Shown: positions 41,601 to 52,044, counted from the stretch's first letter. The stretch: 64,000 nt of DNA from Paraoerskovia sediminicola (GCF_030296575.1 NZ_AP027729.1:1674001-1738000), one strand, 5' to 3'. Notes: generated by a model from the letters alone, not told the origin. A program made the numbers and translations.

Positions 41601-42425
41601 ATGGCCAAGAACTCCACGCCCGACTTCGTGCTGCGCCCCTTCGAGGGGATCCCCGGTGAGACCGATCTGGTCGCGATGCGCGAGGTGGTCCCCGCAGCGA
41701 CCGCCCCCGCCCGCACGACCGAGGAGTACGGCTCCCGCGAGGTGCTCTTCGTGACGGTCCTGCCCGAGGGCTGGTCCGCGCTGCACCGCACGGACGGCGT
41801 CGTGCTCGTCGCCCTCCAGACGCTCGCCGGCTCCGGTGACGCGAGCCGCGACCTCGCGGACGTGCTGCTCGAGGCCCTCGACACCGAGCCGGGGACGTCG
41901 GTCCAGGCGAACGGGCTCCCGGGCGCCGGCCCGCGGCTGCAGGACGTGCTGGACCTGAGCGTCCCGTTCGTCGCCACGGTCCACGAGGACTTCGGCTTCT
42001 GGCTCGACCCCTCGACCGAGAAGGACGCCGAGATGGCGGCCGCGCTCGAGGAGTCGTCGGAGTCGATCATCCCGACCGTCAAGCTCGACGGCGTCGAGTC
42101 GGCGTACTGGTGCTCGATGAGCCGCGAGTTCCTCCGCTGGGCCTTCCCGTACGACGAGGACGTGCTGATCGACGCGATCGCCCGCCTGCACGCGAAGCGC
42201 GACTCCGGACTCGGCACGGGCAAGTTCATCGGCGCGTTCCGGTCGTCCGGGATCCTCGTGCCCGTGTGGGAATTCCCGCGCGGCACCCAGGCCGACGAGC
42301 TCGAGGAGCCCGCCGTCGCCTTCCGGAAGAAGCTGGACGAGGTCCTCGCGATCGACGAGCCGCTCGACGCGAACGGCCGTCGCGCGCGTGCCGGGATCGT
42401 CGCCCGTCAGGTCACGCTGCGCTGA
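41601..42425 (+). CDS. DUF5926 family protein
   Basis: 274 residues, soluble, acidic. Conserved blocks of this actinobacterial family include [55 protein letters not shown] and RAYWC-like [20 protein letters not shown]. No catalytic motif is recognisable and the function is unknown. It is monocistronic, ending with a terminator hairpin. Confidence 0.82.
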   Translation: MAKNSTPDFVLRPFEGIPGETDLVAMREVVPAATAPARTTEEYGSREVLFVTVLPEGWSALHRTDGVVLVALQTLAGSGDASRDLADVLLEALDTEPGTSVQANGLPGAGPRLQDVLDLSVPFVATVHEDFGFWLDPSTEKDAEMAAALEESSESIIPTVKLDGVESAYWCSMSREFLRWAFPYDEDVLIDAIARLHAKRDSGLGTGKFIGAFRSSGILVPVWEFPRGTQADELEEPAVAFRKKLDEVLAIDEPLDANGRRARAGIVARQVTLR

Positions 42426-42432
42426 CCTCGTG

Positions 42433-42457
42433 CCGGGAGCCGCACTGCGGCTCCCGG
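42433..42457 (+). terminator. Terminator of the DUF5926 gene
   Basis: CCGGGAGCCGC (42433-42443) and GCGGCTCCCGG (42447-42457), a perfect 11-bp stem with a 3-nt loop, eight bases past the stop codon. Confidence 0.85.
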
Positions 42458-42631
42458 TGCTCGCCCGGTGCTCGGCGCCCTCACGTCAGTGGTCCCTGAC
42501 GTCGGGGATCCCGAGCGGATCCTGGGAACCGCGCAAAGGTTCCGAGGAGACCAGGTGGGCAGCGTGGAGAGGTTGTTCTCGACACGTCCAAGATGATTCG
42601 CGTACGTGTTCTTTGCACTAGGGTGAGACTT

Positions 42632-43497
42632 GTGAATCCGGAACCCTCGCCCGCAGCGCCGCAGGGGTCCGACGGCCACGGGCTCGGTGGTGGCTATCTC
42701 ACCGCGAGCGTCCCCGATCCCGTCGCCAAGACCCCGCGCCCCGCGCGACCCGCACGCGGTCGTGCGCACGCCCACCAACGCGTCGCCGTCGTCATCCCCG
42801 CGAAGGACGAGTCGGGCCGTATCGCGGCCACCGTCCGCGCCGCCCGAGCGATCCCGTTCGTCGACATGGTGCTCGTCGTCGACGACGGGAGCTCCGACGA
42901 CACGCAGGACGTCGCGCGGGAGGCAGGCGCGGTCGTGGTGCGCCACTCGCACAACCGCGGCAAGGCCGCCGCCATGGAGACCGGGGCCGCCGTCGTCGCC
43001 ATGCGTGACGCCGCCGACCGCGCGCCCAGGCTGCTCCTGTTCATCGACGGTGACCTCGGCGAGAGCGCCGTGAACACCGCGCCGCTGGTGTCGCCCGTCG
43101 TCGACGGGATCGCTGACGTCGCCATCGCGCTCCTGCCGCCGCAGCCCGGCGCGGGAGGTCGCGGGATCGTGGTCGGCGCCGCGCGTCGTGCGATCCACCG
43201 CATGGGGGTTGGGCCCCGACCCAGCCGCTGTCCGGGATGCGCTGCCTGACTCGGGAGGCCTTCGAGGCCGCCACGCCGCTGGCCCACGGCTGGGGCGTGG
43301 AGACCGGGATGACGATCGACCTGCTCCGCGCCGGCTACGTGGTCGTCGAGGTCCCCTGCGACCTGCGGCACCGTGCCTCCGGCACCGACCTCAAGGGGCA
43401 GATGCACCGCGCCGCCCAGTACCGGGACGTCCAGATCGCCGTCGCCGCGCGCCGCGCGCGGTCCCTCGTCGGTGGCGGACGCCGGACCAAGGGCTGA
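42632..43497 (+). CDS. Family 2 glycosyltransferase, apparent -1 frameshift near 43206
   Basis: About 288 residues after correction, GT-A fold. Nucleotide-sugar motifs: VVIPAKDESGRIAATVRAAR, VLVVDDGSSDDTQDVAREAG and the metal-binding FIDGDLGES. After RAIHRM the frame breaks in G5 at 43204-43208; a sixth G gives GGWAPTQPLSGMRCLTREAF and a C-terminal part with AHGWGVETGMTIDLLRAGY (the GVETE-like acceptor region) that ends at 43497. No membrane helices, so it should work at the inner face of the membrane on a lipid or protein acceptor. GTG 42632 fits AGGGTGAG upstream. It converges on two tandem membrane proteins of unknown role. Confidence 0.88.
43204..43208. other. Probable frameshift site (missing G) in the glycosyltransferase gene
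   Basis: Five G; six would give one continuous GT2 reading. Confidence 0.75.
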
Positions 43498-43506
43498 CCC
43501 TCCCGG

Positions 43507-45906
43507 CTACCGGTCCCGCTCTTCCTCGCTCTCGGCGGGTGTTGCCTCCGCGCGCCCGCTCTCGGCGGGTGCGGTCGTGTCTGCCGATGCCGATGCCGAG
43601 GCACTGCCCTGCGCGGCCGTCCCGGCCGTCGCCGCCGCCCGCAGGGCCGCCATCGTCAGTACAGGCACCGCGGGGATCAGCGCGATCATCGCGATGCGGA
43701 CGCCGAAGTCGTTCACGAACGAGCCCGCCACGGCCATGACCCAGATCGCCAGAACCGCGGGGCGCAGCAGCGGCCACTCGTCCTCGGTCCGGGTGAACCA
43801 GCGCGGCGTGAAGCGGCGTGGGGCGAACAGGAGCAGCGCGGCGAGGACCAGGACGACGAGGGTCAGCCACACGGGAACGCCCCCGAGGACGGACCGGAGC
43901 GCGTAGCCGGCCTTGCGCAGCAGCGTGTCCCAGGCCTCGCCGTCGATGACCTGCGCCACGAACCGTCCGAGGTGGGAGCGCTCCGCGGGCGGCCGGAGCC
44001 AGTCGAGCACGCCGACCGCCGCGACCGCCAGGACTCCTGCGGTCCCGACGACGAAGAACCGCCGGAACGTGAGCCTCGCGCCCGAGGCCGCGAGGACGAG
44101 CACCGCGAACGTGGGTGCGAGCACCAGGCCACCGCCGAGGTCGGCCCCGTAGGTCGGGCCGACGTCCACGAGCATCGCGACGACGCCGATCACCGCGACG
44201 ACGAGGGCCGCCGTCCGACGCCTCTGCCGGGCGACGAGCCACTGGGCGAGCGCCGCGGCGACGACGACGGCCGCGACGGCGTAGACGGAGAACGTCGGGT
44301 TGCCGAAGCCGTAGAAGCGCGCACCGAACGTCGGTGCGGAGCCGAGAGGGCTCGCCCGGTTGAGCGGCGTGCCGATCACCCCGTCGATCGTGAGGACCAC
44401 GAAGGTCAGGCCGGTGACGATCGCGGGCGCGGCCCACACCGGCCGCCGTGGTGCCAGGGCGCCGAGCCCGGCGACCGCGGCGGTCATCCCCACGGTCGAG
44501 GCGGCCAGGGCCCAGCCCGGGGCGTCGAACCGCCACCAGGACGTCAGGGAGACGAGGAACGCGGCTGCGGAGAGCGAGGTCAGGACGAGGGCCGCTGCCT
44601 CGGCCAGCCGTCTCCCGCGCGACCGGAGCCGCTCGGACGACCGACCCCACGGACCCCACCGGCCGAGCGCGAGGCACAGCCCGGCGAGCGCGAGCCCGGC
44701 GTACAGGGGCACGTCGACGAACCAGATGTACGCGCCGCGCCGCACGTGGTCGAGGGCGGTGAGGTCGGTGAGCTCGTCCGCGGCCGTGGCAGCGTCCGTG
44801 GGGCGGGGGCTGCCGTACGTGAGAGGGGTGTCCTCGATCGTCGACGGGACCTCTGCGCCCACGGCCGAGAGCACGGTGGACGGGACGTCGAGCAGACGGA
44901 CGACGCCGTCGGTCCGGGTCGACGCGCTCGTGAGGAACCGCGCGCCGTCGGGGTCGACGACACCGGGGCGCACCGCGGTGACGCCGAGCGCCGGTCGCGT
45001 CCCGGGAACGTTGGCCACGTCGACCACGAGGACCGTGGTGGAGGCGGGCACCGCGTCGATGACGTCCGCCACGACCTCGTCGACCGCCAGCACGGCGGCG
45101 TTCCGGGTGGCCTCCCGCGCCGCGGCCTCGGCCGCCTCCTCCTCGGGGGTCGGGGACTCCTGCTCCTCCGCGGGGTCGGTGTCTGATGCGTCCGCCTGCG
45201 CATCTGCCTGTGTACCTGCCTGTGCCCCTGCATCCTCCGGCGCGCCGGTCTGCGTGCCGACCGCGGTCACGTCGCCCGCGTCGATCACCGAGACCGGGCA
45301 CTCGGCCAGCGCCGCAGCGAGCGCGCCGGCGCCGTCGTCGCGCGCGTCGTCCAGCGGCAGGTAGCGGTCCACGGAACCGTCCGCGCGGGCCAGCGCGATC
45401 GCCGCACCGGGGCCGATCGCCGTCGTGCACGCACCGGCGCCATCGAGGGTGTCGCCCAGCAGGCCCAGGTCCGCCTGGTACGTCGACCCGTCCTGCAGGC
45501 CGACGAGGTCGTCCCACCCGGAGACCTGGCCGTCCGCGACGGTGACGTCCGGGCAGAGCCACGCGCCGTCGTCCGACCTCGTGTCGGTGACCTCGGCCAG
45601 GCCCCCGGCCGAGAGCGCGAGCCAGCCACCCGTGGTGCACCGGGACGCGCTCCCCGTCGGGAGGCTGTCCCCGGCGGTCCCGGCGTCCTCCGCGGTGAGC
45701 GACCGGAGGGTGGGTGCGCGGCCGGAGGACACGTCCTCCCAGCGGAGCCCGGCGGTCCCGACGACGACCAGCGGCGACCCGCTCCGGACGACCTCTTCCT
45801 CCGGGGAGACCGCCGCCTGGCGGCCCGCCGCCGAGGTGCTGCCGGACGGGATCGCGACGGCGAACATCAGCATCGTGACGAGCAGCCCGCCCCCGATCGT
45901 GAGCAT
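43507..45906 (-). CDS. Large membrane protein of unknown function, paralogue 1
   Basis: 799 residues from ATG 45906. A signal anchor (LTIGGGLLVTMLMFAVAIPS) is followed by an extracytoplasmic domain of about 390 residues (VVVGTAGLRWEDVSSGRAPT, then CTTGGWLALSAGG), reminiscent of alkaline-phosphatase-fold proteins but without a clear metal site. Then come about 11 membrane helices with marked loops GTPLNRASPLGSAPTFGARF, YGFGNPTFSVYA and GPTYGADLGG, and an acidic Ala/Ser-rich tail. The same blocks occur in the next gene upstream, a tandem duplicate. I do not recognise a named family. The neighbouring glycosyltransferase and lipid-kinase-like gene suggest envelope glycan or lipid work. Confidence 0.75.
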   Translation of the reverse strand: MLTIGGGLLVTMLMFAVAIPSGSTSAAGRQAAVSPEEEVVRSGSPLVVVGTAGLRWEDVSSGRAPTLRSLTAEDAGTAGDSLPTGSASRCTTGGWLALSAGGLAEVTDTRSDDGAWLCPDVTVADGQVSGWDDLVGLQDGSTYQADLGLLGDTLDGAGACTTAIGPGAAIALARADGSVDRYLPLDDARDDGAGALAAALAECPVSVIDAGDVTAVGTQTGAPEDAGAQAGTQADAQADASDTDPAEEQESPTPEEEAAEAAAREATRNAAVLAVDEVVADVIDAVPASTTVLVVDVANVPGTRPALGVTAVRPGVVDPDGARFLTSASTRTDGVVRLLDVPSTVLSAVGAEVPSTIEDTPLTYGSPRPTDAATAADELTDLTALDHVRRGAYIWFVDVPLYAGLALAGLCLALGRWGPWGRSSERLRSRGRRLAEAAALVLTSLSAAAFLVSLTSWWRFDAPGWALAASTVGMTAAVAGLGALAPRRPVWAAPAIVTGLTFVVLTIDGVIGTPLNRASPLGSAPTFGARFYGFGNPTFSVYAVAAVVVAAALAQWLVARQRRRTAALVVAVIGVVAMLVDVGPTYGADLGGGLVLAPTFAVLVLAASGARLTFRRFFVVGTAGVLAVAAVGVLDWLRPPAERSHLGRFVAQVIDGEAWDTLLRKAGYALRSVLGGVPVWLTLVVLVLAALLLFAPRRFTPRWFTRTEDEWPLLRPAVLAIWVMAVAGSFVNDFGVRIAMIALIPAVPVLTMAALRAAATAGTAAQGSASASASADTTAPAESGRAEATPAESEEERDR

Positions 45907-48501
45907 CGTGGTGGGTGCTGCGCACGGCGGGCAGGAGCTCGAGCTGTGGGTCGGGTTCCTCGGCCCGCTCGGCACGCTCGGCCTGCGCCCCTGTGCCGGC
46001 CGTGCCGGCCGTGCCGGCTGCACCATTGCTGCCGGCCGCGCCGGAGGTCGAAGCCCTGTCGTCGCTGTCGGCCGTGCCCGCCGCGAACGTCGCGACCAGC
46101 ATCGCGACCGACACCAGCAGCACGACGAGCGCGATGATCACGCCCGAGTCGTTGAGCAGCGAGCCCACAGTGGCGATCGTGACCAGGGAGAGCACGAGCG
46201 GGCGCAGCCCCGGCCACGCGTCGTAGGCGGCCTGCACACGCGGCAGTCGCGCCCGCACGGGGTGCAGCACCGCCCAGACTATGCCGACGAGCAGCACGAT
46301 CGCGAGGGCGCCCGCCCAGTTCGCCACCGTGGCCCAGGCGGCAGCGGCCTTGCCCGCCACCATCGAGATCGCCTCGCCGTCGACGATGCGCTGGACGAAC
46401 GCCCCGAGGTGCGACGGCTCCCCGGGCCCGGCCCAGTCGAGCACCGCGACGACCCCGACCACGAGGACCGTCGCGGCGGCGACGACCAGGGTCCGGCGCC
46501 AGGTGATCCGGATCCCGGCGAGCAGCAGACCGAGCACGGCGAACGCGGGGACCAGCGCGAGGATCCCACCGAGGTCGGCGCCGAACGCCGGCCAGCCGTC
46601 GACGATCGTCGTCACGGCGCCGACGGCGAGGACCGGCACCAGGGTGCGCCGGGTCGCGCCGGCCCTGTCGTCGTCCCGCCCGGTGCCCGCGCCGAGCTCG
46701 GGGAGCTTGGACGTGAGCTTGGACGTGAGCTTGGACGTGAGCATGGACGCGAGCCCAGCCGCGAGGACGAGCCCGCTGACCGCGTACACGGCGAACGTCA
46801 TGTTCGAGAAGCCGTAGAAGCGTGCGCCGAGCGCGGGCGACGGCCCGAGGAGCGACCCCTGCTGCAGGGGTGTCCCGGCGAGCCCGTCGAGGGTCAGGAC
46901 GAGCCACGAGATCCCCGCGATCGCGGTCGCGAGGTTCCACGGGTGCGGGGGCAGCGCACGGCTGATCCACCACGCCACGACCGCGACGAGGGTCGCTGCC
47001 GCCATGACGGACGCGAGGAGGACGAACGTCGGCGCGGGCTGGACCCACCAGCGGCTGAACGTCGCCAGGGAGGCGGCGACGGGTGCCGACGCGACGATCG
47101 CCGCCGTCGCCGTGACCAGGCGGCCCACGAGGGGGTCCTCGGGCGCCCGAGCGCCAGCCCGAGCGCCAGGAGCAGCGCCAGCGAGAGGACTCCGACGAGC
47201 ACCGGCATGAGCGACGGGATCGTCGCGGTGAGGACGTTGACGTAGCGCCGGTTCTCGACCGTGCCGGTGACCCCGGTGCGGCGTTCCTCGCCGGCCTCGA
47301 TCGGGTGCCCGTCGAGCTGCGCGGTGCTGACGCCCGCGTCGTCGGCGAGCGTCGCGGTCAGGTCGGAGAGCTGGACGAACCCCGGCCTGCGCGTGCCCTC
47401 CGAGGTGAGCCAGCGGGTCTGGTCGGCGCCGGCGGTCCAGTCGACGACGACCTGGAGGTCGGGCTCGGCCGGCGGTGTGCCGGTCACGCCGGCGACGATC
47501 ACGCGCGAGCCGCCGGGCACCGTGGTCACGAGTCGGCGCAGCGTGGTGTCCAGCTCGTCGAGGGAGTCGGTGCGCTCGCTGCCGCTCTCCGGCAGCTCGC
47601 CGAGGTCGATCACGGTCGTCGGGCAGGCCGTCAGATCCTCGTCCGTCAGGACGTCGAGCGACCCGGCGTACCGGTCGACGACGCCGTCCCCGTCGGCCAG
47701 CATGACGGCCGCACCGGGCCCGACGGCGGTCGAGCAGAGCGAGGCCGCGCCGAACCGGTCACCGAGGATGCCGGGGCCGACGCCGGGCTCGGTCGCGGCG
47801 TCGCCGTCCAGGAGCCCGGGCTCGACGGGCTCGTCGGGCGTGAGGAGCGCGTCCCACCCGGGCACCTCGACCGAGCCCGCCACCGTGGCGTCGCCCCCGG
47901 CGGGGGACGACAGCGGCGGGCACGTCGGTGTGGGTTCGACCGGTTCTTCGTCCGCGCCCTCGGGGTCCTCGGTCGCGCCGGTCGAGGCGTCGGGGGTGCC
48001 GGACGGCGCCTCCTCGGCCGGGACGGAGGTCCGTCTCCCCGCGGAGAGCGTGAGCCAGGCGTCGGTCGGGCACGTGAGCTCGCTGGCCGTGCGCACGTTC
48101 ACCGACGCGACCGACCCCGTGTCGATCATGCGCCAGAGCGTGGGGGTCGTGGACGGCGTCACGTCGTCCCAGCGCAGCCCGCCCAGGCCCACGAGGAGCG
48201 TCGCGTCGTCCGAGTCGTTCGCGGCAGGTAGCCCGGCAGAGTGTTCGGCAGGTAGTTCGGCAGAGAGGGCGTCTGGGAGCACCGACTCGGCCGGCTCGGC
48301 CGGCTCGGCCGGGGCCGGGCCGAGATCGTTGCCGGCCGACGTCCAGCCACCTGAGCCGACGCCCGAGCCGACGCCAGAGCCGACGCCCGCGACGGCGGCG
48401 GAGCCGGGCGCGAGCAGCGCGACGAGCAGGACGGCGGCCAGCAGCGCCAGGAGCGTGCGCGCCACGGATCCCCGTCGCGCGGGCACGCCGGTCGTGGTCA
48501 C
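45867..48501 (-). CDS. Large membrane protein of unknown function, paralogue 2, frameshifted; 3' end uncertain
   Basis: Starts at GTG 48501 with a TAGGCT box six bases upstream. A signal peptide (TLLALLAAVLLVALLAPGSA) is followed by GSGV repeats, then the outer domain (LLVGLGGLRWDDVTPSTTPT, ELTCPTDAWLTLSAGRR) and the first helix. The frame breaks in G5 at 47131-47135; an extra base gives RTPLVGRLVTATAAIV and the helices with GTPLQQGSLLGPSPALGARF, YGFSNMTFAVYA and WPAFGADLGG. The tail is Ala/Gly/Glu-rich. Past about 46,000 the frame runs on into the next gene, so a second break is likely; the TGA at 45867-45869, overlapping an ATG of paralogue 1, is the probable end. Product about 870 residues. 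Confidence 0.7.
46703..46750 (-). repeat. In-frame 12-bp tandem repeat in paralogue 2
   Basis: Plus-strand GAGCTTGGACGT three times perfectly and a fourth unit GAGCATGGACGC. On the coding strand it gives a repeated Leu-Thr-Ser-Lys unit in a loop between membrane helices. Confidence 0.9.
47131..47135. other. Probable frameshift site in paralogue 2
   Basis: Five G on the plus strand; a sixth joins the first membrane helix to the rest of the membrane domain, as the intact paralogue 1 shows. Confidence 0.75.
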
Positions 48502-48507
48502 GCGGCC

Positions 48508-48513
48508 AGCCTA
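48508..48513 (-). promoter_or_regulatory. -10 box TAGGCT of paralogue 2, leaderless type
   Basis: On the minus strand TAGGCT ends 6 nt before GTG 48501. Confidence 0.5.
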
Positions 48514-48535
48514 CGGAACGGTGCGCTGCCGGGGC

Positions 48536-49624
48536 TCAACCGGCGCGGACGACGAGGGAGGCGCCGTCCACCCATGCCTCGAGCTCGACCGCGGGCCCGA
48601 CGACGTCGCCGTCCACCTGCGCCTGCTCCCCACCCTCGACGTGGATGCGGACGCGCTGCGCGGTCGTGTGGTCGATGCGGCCGATCTTGGCGGGCAGGTC
48701 GTTGCGGACCCCGAACCCCTGCATCACGACCTCGCCGAAGAGCTGGGCCCAGCCGGCGATGCCCGCGCGGGTGTCGATGGCCCCGACGTCGAGGAGCCCG
48801 TCGTCCATCCGGGCGTCCGGGAGCAGGTTGATGCCACCGGGGAGCCGTCCGCAGTTGCCGACGAGGATGGTCCTCAGGCGGGTCTCGACGGGGGCGTTGT
48901 CGTCCACCGTGATGCGCGCGCGCATCCGCTGGCCGTGCAGGTGCTTGATCCCCGCGACGAAGTAGGCGACCCAGCCCATCTTCGCCTTGAGCTGGTCGTC
49001 GGCGTCGGCGACCATCGCGGCGTCGAACCCGAGCCCGGCGATGACGAGGAAGATGTGCTTGCGGTCGCCGTCCTGCTCGGGCTCCTCGCCGTCCCGCCAC
49101 TGCAGGACGCGAACCCAGCCCACGTCGATCGTCCGGTCGCGGCCCGCGACGACCATGCGCAGCGCCGCCTCCTTGTCCGTGACGGGGATGTCGAGGTTGC
49201 GGGCGAGGAGGTTCCCCGTCCCCGCGGGGACGATCCCCATGGGCGTGCCCGTGCCGGTCAGGGCCTCGGCCACCGCGCGCACGGTGCCGTCGCCACCGAC
49301 CGCGACGACGACGTCCGCGCCCTGGGCGAGCGCTTCGCGGGCCTGGCCGACGCCCGGGTCGTCGACGCTGGTCTCGATCCACAGCGGCTCCGGGAGGGCG
49401 GCCTGCGCGCAGGCGGCGCGGGCGATCGCCTCGAACTCGGGCACCTGGGGCTTCGAGGGGTTCGCGATGAACGCGACGAGGTCGCGGTGGACGGCGGCGT
49501 CGGGGGCCGGAGCGCTGTCCCGCGCCGGGCGGCGGCGCAGCTGGACGAGCACGACGAGGGCGATGGTCAGGGCGGCGGCCCCGACGAGGATCGCGATGAG
49601 GTCGATCCACAGGTCCGCAGTCAT
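48536..49624 (-). CDS. Diacylglycerol kinase-like lipid kinase
   Basis: 362 residues. One N-terminal membrane helix (IDLIAILVGAAALTIALVVL) anchors a catalytic domain of the DAGK/sphingosine kinase fold: FIANPSKPQVPEF, the ATP site VVAVGGDGTVRAVAEAL, and GIVPAGTGNLLARNLDIP. The second domain has GLGFDAAMV, AYFVAGIKHL and DGLLDVGAID. It phosphorylates a lipid hydroxyl group, possibly diacylglycerol; the true substrate is unknown. ATG 49624 chosen: TAGCGT lies seven bases upstream, and an ATG nine bases earlier would overlap it. Confidence 0.9.
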   Translation of the reverse strand: MTADLWIDLIAILVGAAALTIALVVLVQLRRRPARDSAPAPDAAVHRDLVAFIANPSKPQVPEFEAIARAACAQAALPEPLWIETSVDDPGVGQAREALAQGADVVVAVGGDGTVRAVAEALTGTGTPMGIVPAGTGNLLARNLDIPVTDKEAALRMVVAGRDRTIDVGWVRVLQWRDGEEPEQDGDRKHIFLVIAGLGFDAAMVADADDQLKAKMGWVAYFVAGIKHLHGQRMRARITVDDNAPVETRLRTILVGNCGRLPGGINLLPDARMDDGLLDVGAIDTRAGIAGWAQLFGEVVMQGFGVRNDLPAKIGRIDHTTAQRVRIHVEGGEQAQVDGDVVGPAVELEAWVDGASLVVRAG

Positions 49625-49631
49625 GGGGGAC

Positions 49632-49637
49632 ACGCTA
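49632..49637 (-). promoter_or_regulatory. -10 box TAGCGT of the lipid kinase gene, leaderless type
   Basis: On the minus strand TAGCGT ends 7 nt before ATG 49624. Confidence 0.5.
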
Positions 49638-49698
49638 GTGCCACCGCTCGGCGCGGGAGTCCGCGCGTATTCACGACGACCGCGCCTGGCGGGTTCGT

Positions 49699-49704
49699 TA
49701 CCCT
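49699..49704 (+). promoter_or_regulatory. -10 box TACCCT of serS, leaderless type
   Basis: TACCCT ends 6 nt before GTG 49711; no SD. Back to back with the lipid kinase promoter. Confidence 0.55.
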
Positions 49705-49710
49705 TCAGGG

Positions 49711-50991
49711 GTGATCGACCTCAAGAGGATGCGCGACGAGCCAGACGTGGTCCGGGCCAGCCAGGTGGCCCGCGGCGACGACCCCGACCTGGTGGACGCG
49801 GCGCTCTCTGCCGACACCCTGCGCCGCTCCCTGCTGAACGAGTTCGAGCAGCTGCGGGCCGAGCAGAAGGCGATGGGCAAGCAGGTCGCCCAGGCCCAGG
49901 GCGACGAGAAGCAGGAGCTGCTCGCGCGGACCAAGCAGCTCGCCGGCGAGGTCAAGGCCCGCCAGGCGGACGCCGAGGCCGCGGAGGCCGAGCTCACGCG
50001 CCTGCTCCGGTCGATCGACAACGTCGTCGAGGGCGCGCCCCCGGGCGGCGAGGACGACTTCGTGGTGCTCCGCACCGAGGGCACGATCCGCGACTTCGCC
50101 GCCGAGGGCTTCGAGCCGCGTGATCACCTGGCGCTGGGCGAGGGCATCGCCGGGATCGACACTGAGCGTGGCGCGAAGGTCTCGGGGGCCCGGTTCTACT
50201 ACTTGACGGGCATCGGCGCGCGCCTCGAGCTCGCCATCATGAACGCGGCGATGGACCAGGCGATCGAGGCCGGCTTCACACCGGTCATGACGCCGACCCT
50301 GGTGCGCCCCGAGATCATGCAGGGGACCGGGTTCCTCGGTGCGCACTCGGACGAGGTCTACCACCTCAAGTCCGACGACCTGTACCTCGTGGGCACCAGC
50401 GAGGTCGCTCTCGCGGGCTACCACCACGGCGAGATCATGGACCTCTCGGCCGGCCCCAAGCGCTACGCCGGGTGGAGCGCTTGCTACCGGCGCGAGGCCG
50501 GCTCCTACGGCAAGGACACCCGCGGCATCATCCGCGTGCACCAGTTCCACAAGGTCGAGATGTTCAGCTGGTGCGCACCCGAGGACGCCGAGGCGGAGCA
50601 CCAGCGGCTGCTGGCGTGGGAGGAGCAGATGCTCGCGCGGTGCGAGCTGCCCTACCGCGTCATCGACACGGCGGCCGGTGACCTCGGGTCGAGCGCCGCC
50701 CGCAAGTTCGACTGCGAGGCGTGGCTCCCCACCCAGAACCGCTACCTCGAGCTCACGTCGACCTCGAACTGCACGACGTACCAGGCGCGTCGTCTCAACG
50801 TGCGCGAGCGCACGGAGGAGGACGGCAGGACGGGCACGCGCACGATCGCGACGCTCAACGGGACGCTGGGCACCACCCGCTGGATCGTCGCGATCCTCGA
50901 GAACCACCAGCAGGCCGACGGGTCGGTGCGGGTCCCCGAGGGCCTGCGCCCGTACCTGGGCGGCCTCGAGGTCATCGAGCCCGTCGCGTGA
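49711..50991 (+). CDS. serS: Seryl-tRNA synthetase
   Basis: 426 residues, class II synthetase that charges tRNA-Ser. The N-terminal coiled-coil arm (residues ~25-110, [20 protein letters not shown]) binds the tRNA. The catalytic core has motif 1 around [15 protein letters not shown], motif 2 [14 protein letters not shown] and motif 3 [18 protein letters not shown], with TSEVAL as the serine site. The start codon GTG 49711 follows a -10-like box directly, so the mRNA is probably leaderless. Its stop overlaps the GTG of the HAD gene (GTGA), so the two are cotranscribed. Confidence 0.97.
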   Translation: MIDLKRMRDEPDVVRASQVARGDDPDLVDAALSADTLRRSLLNEFEQLRAEQKAMGKQVAQAQGDEKQELLARTKQLAGEVKARQADAEAAEAELTRLLRSIDNVVEGAPPGGEDDFVVLRTEGTIRDFAAEGFEPRDHLALGEGIAGIDTERGAKVSGARFYYLTGIGARLELAIMNAAMDQAIEAGFTPVMTPTLVRPEIMQGTGFLGAHSDEVYHLKSDDLYLVGTSEVALAGYHHGEIMDLSAGPKRYAGWSACYRREAGSYGKDTRGIIRVHQFHKVEMFSWCAPEDAEAEHQRLLAWEEQMLARCELPYRVIDTAAGDLGSSAARKFDCEAWLPTQNRYLELTSTSNCTTYQARRLNVRERTEEDGRTGTRTIATLNGTLGTTRWIVAILENHQQADGSVRVPEGLRPYLGGLEVIEPVA

Positions 50992-51830
50992 CCCCTGCGC
51001 CGGGCGACTCCGCGGGCGCCGGCGCCCGTCACCCGGAGGGGCCCCTGCTCGTCGCGCTCGACATCGACGGCACGCTCATCTCGTACGACGAGGTGCTCTC
51101 GGACGTGGTGCGCGACGCCGTGGGCGCGGTGCGCGACGCCGGTCACGAGGTCGTGCTCTCGACCGGCCGGTCGGTGGTGGCGATCCGCGAGGTCGCGGAC
51201 GCCCTGGGGCTCACCGACGGGTACGCGGTGACCTCCAACGGCGCCGTGACGGTGCGCCTCGACCAGGCCGAGCCGCAGGGTTTCGTGCTCGACGACGTCG
51301 TGACGTTCGACCCGGGCCCCGCGTTGCGGCTCCTGCGCGAGCAGCTGCCGGACGCGCGGTACGCGGTCGAGGAGATCGGCGTCGGCTTCCGCCTGAACAC
51401 CCCATTCCCCGACGGCGAGCTCGGCGGAGAGCACGAGGTCGTGCCGTTCGAGGACCTGTGGGAGCGCGAGGTGACGCGCGTCGTCGTCCGGAGCCCCGAG
51501 CACTCGAGCGCGGACTTCCACGACATGGTCGCGGGGCTGGGTCTCGACGACATCACCTACGCCGTCGGCTGGACGGCCTGGATGGACCTCGCGCCGCTCG
51601 GCGTGTCCAAGGCGACCGCCCTCGAGCGGCTGCGCCGGATCCTGCACGTCCAGCCGCACCGGACCGTCGCCCTCGGCGACGGGTTCAACGACCTCGAGAT
51701 GCTCCGCTGGGCGGCGCGCGGGGTCGCGATGGGTCACGCCGCCGAGCAGGTCCGCGCTGCGGCCGACGAGGTCACCGGGAGCGTGGACGACGACGGCGCG
51801 GCGGAACTGCTGCGCTCGCTGCTCGCCTGA
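50988..51830 (+). CDS. HAD-superfamily hydrolase, Cof/type IIB
   Basis: 280 residues. HAD motifs: [14 protein letters not shown] (nucleophile Asp), [11 protein letters not shown], the Lys in [12 protein letters not shown], and [10 protein letters not shown]. The cap domain lies between motif 2 and the Lys (type C2B). It should dephosphorylate small phospho-sugars or similar metabolites; the substrate is unknown. Translationally coupled to serS by a four-base overlap at 50988-50991. This serS-HAD pairing is recurrent in actinobacteria to my knowledge, but no functional link is established. Confidence 0.9.
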   Translation: MTPAPGDSAGAGARHPEGPLLVALDIDGTLISYDEVLSDVVRDAVGAVRDAGHEVVLSTGRSVVAIREVADALGLTDGYAVTSNGAVTVRLDQAEPQGFVLDDVVTFDPGPALRLLREQLPDARYAVEEIGVGFRLNTPFPDGELGGEHEVVPFEDLWEREVTRVVVRSPEHSSADFHDMVAGLGLDDITYAVGWTAWMDLAPLGVSKATALERLRRILHVQPHRTVALGDGFNDLEMLRWAARGVAMGHAAEQVRAAADEVTGSVDDDGAAELLRSLLA

Positions 51831-51871
51831 CGTCGTCCCCCAGTCACCCCGTCCCCCGTCGCCAGCCCCGC

Positions 51872-52044
51872 GCCGAACCGGGTGTCGACGTCGTCGTCCG
51901 CCCGTCGCCGGCCCCGCGCCGAACCGGCGGTTGTGTCGGATCCCGGGCCCCAGATCGCACGCAACCGCCGGTTCGGCGGGATGGAATCGCCGGTTCGGCC
52001 AGGTCAGGCCACGAGGGTCGGCGAGGTCAGACCACCGGTTCGGC
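51872..52044. repeat. REP-like palindromic element, copy 2, with extra units
   Basis: The hairpin 51918-51977 has the same arms as the element at 35993-36052: left arm starting GCCGAACCGGCGGTTGTG, right arm ending CAACCGCCGGTTCGGC. Additional unpaired units are GCCGAACCG at 51872 (direct) and GCCGGTTCGGC near 51989-51999 and ACCACCGGTTCGGC at 52031-52044 (inverted). Again the element lies between convergent genes (HAD and map). The 51880-51920 part also contains a duplicated ~25-nt CGTCGCC...GAACCGG segment. Confidence 0.8.

Noticed and set aside
43507..46026. A longer start for paralogue 1 at 46026
   Set aside because: The added 40 residues are Pro/Arg/Ser-rich and lie in the coding region of paralogue 2's tail; ATG 45906 directly precedes the signal anchor.
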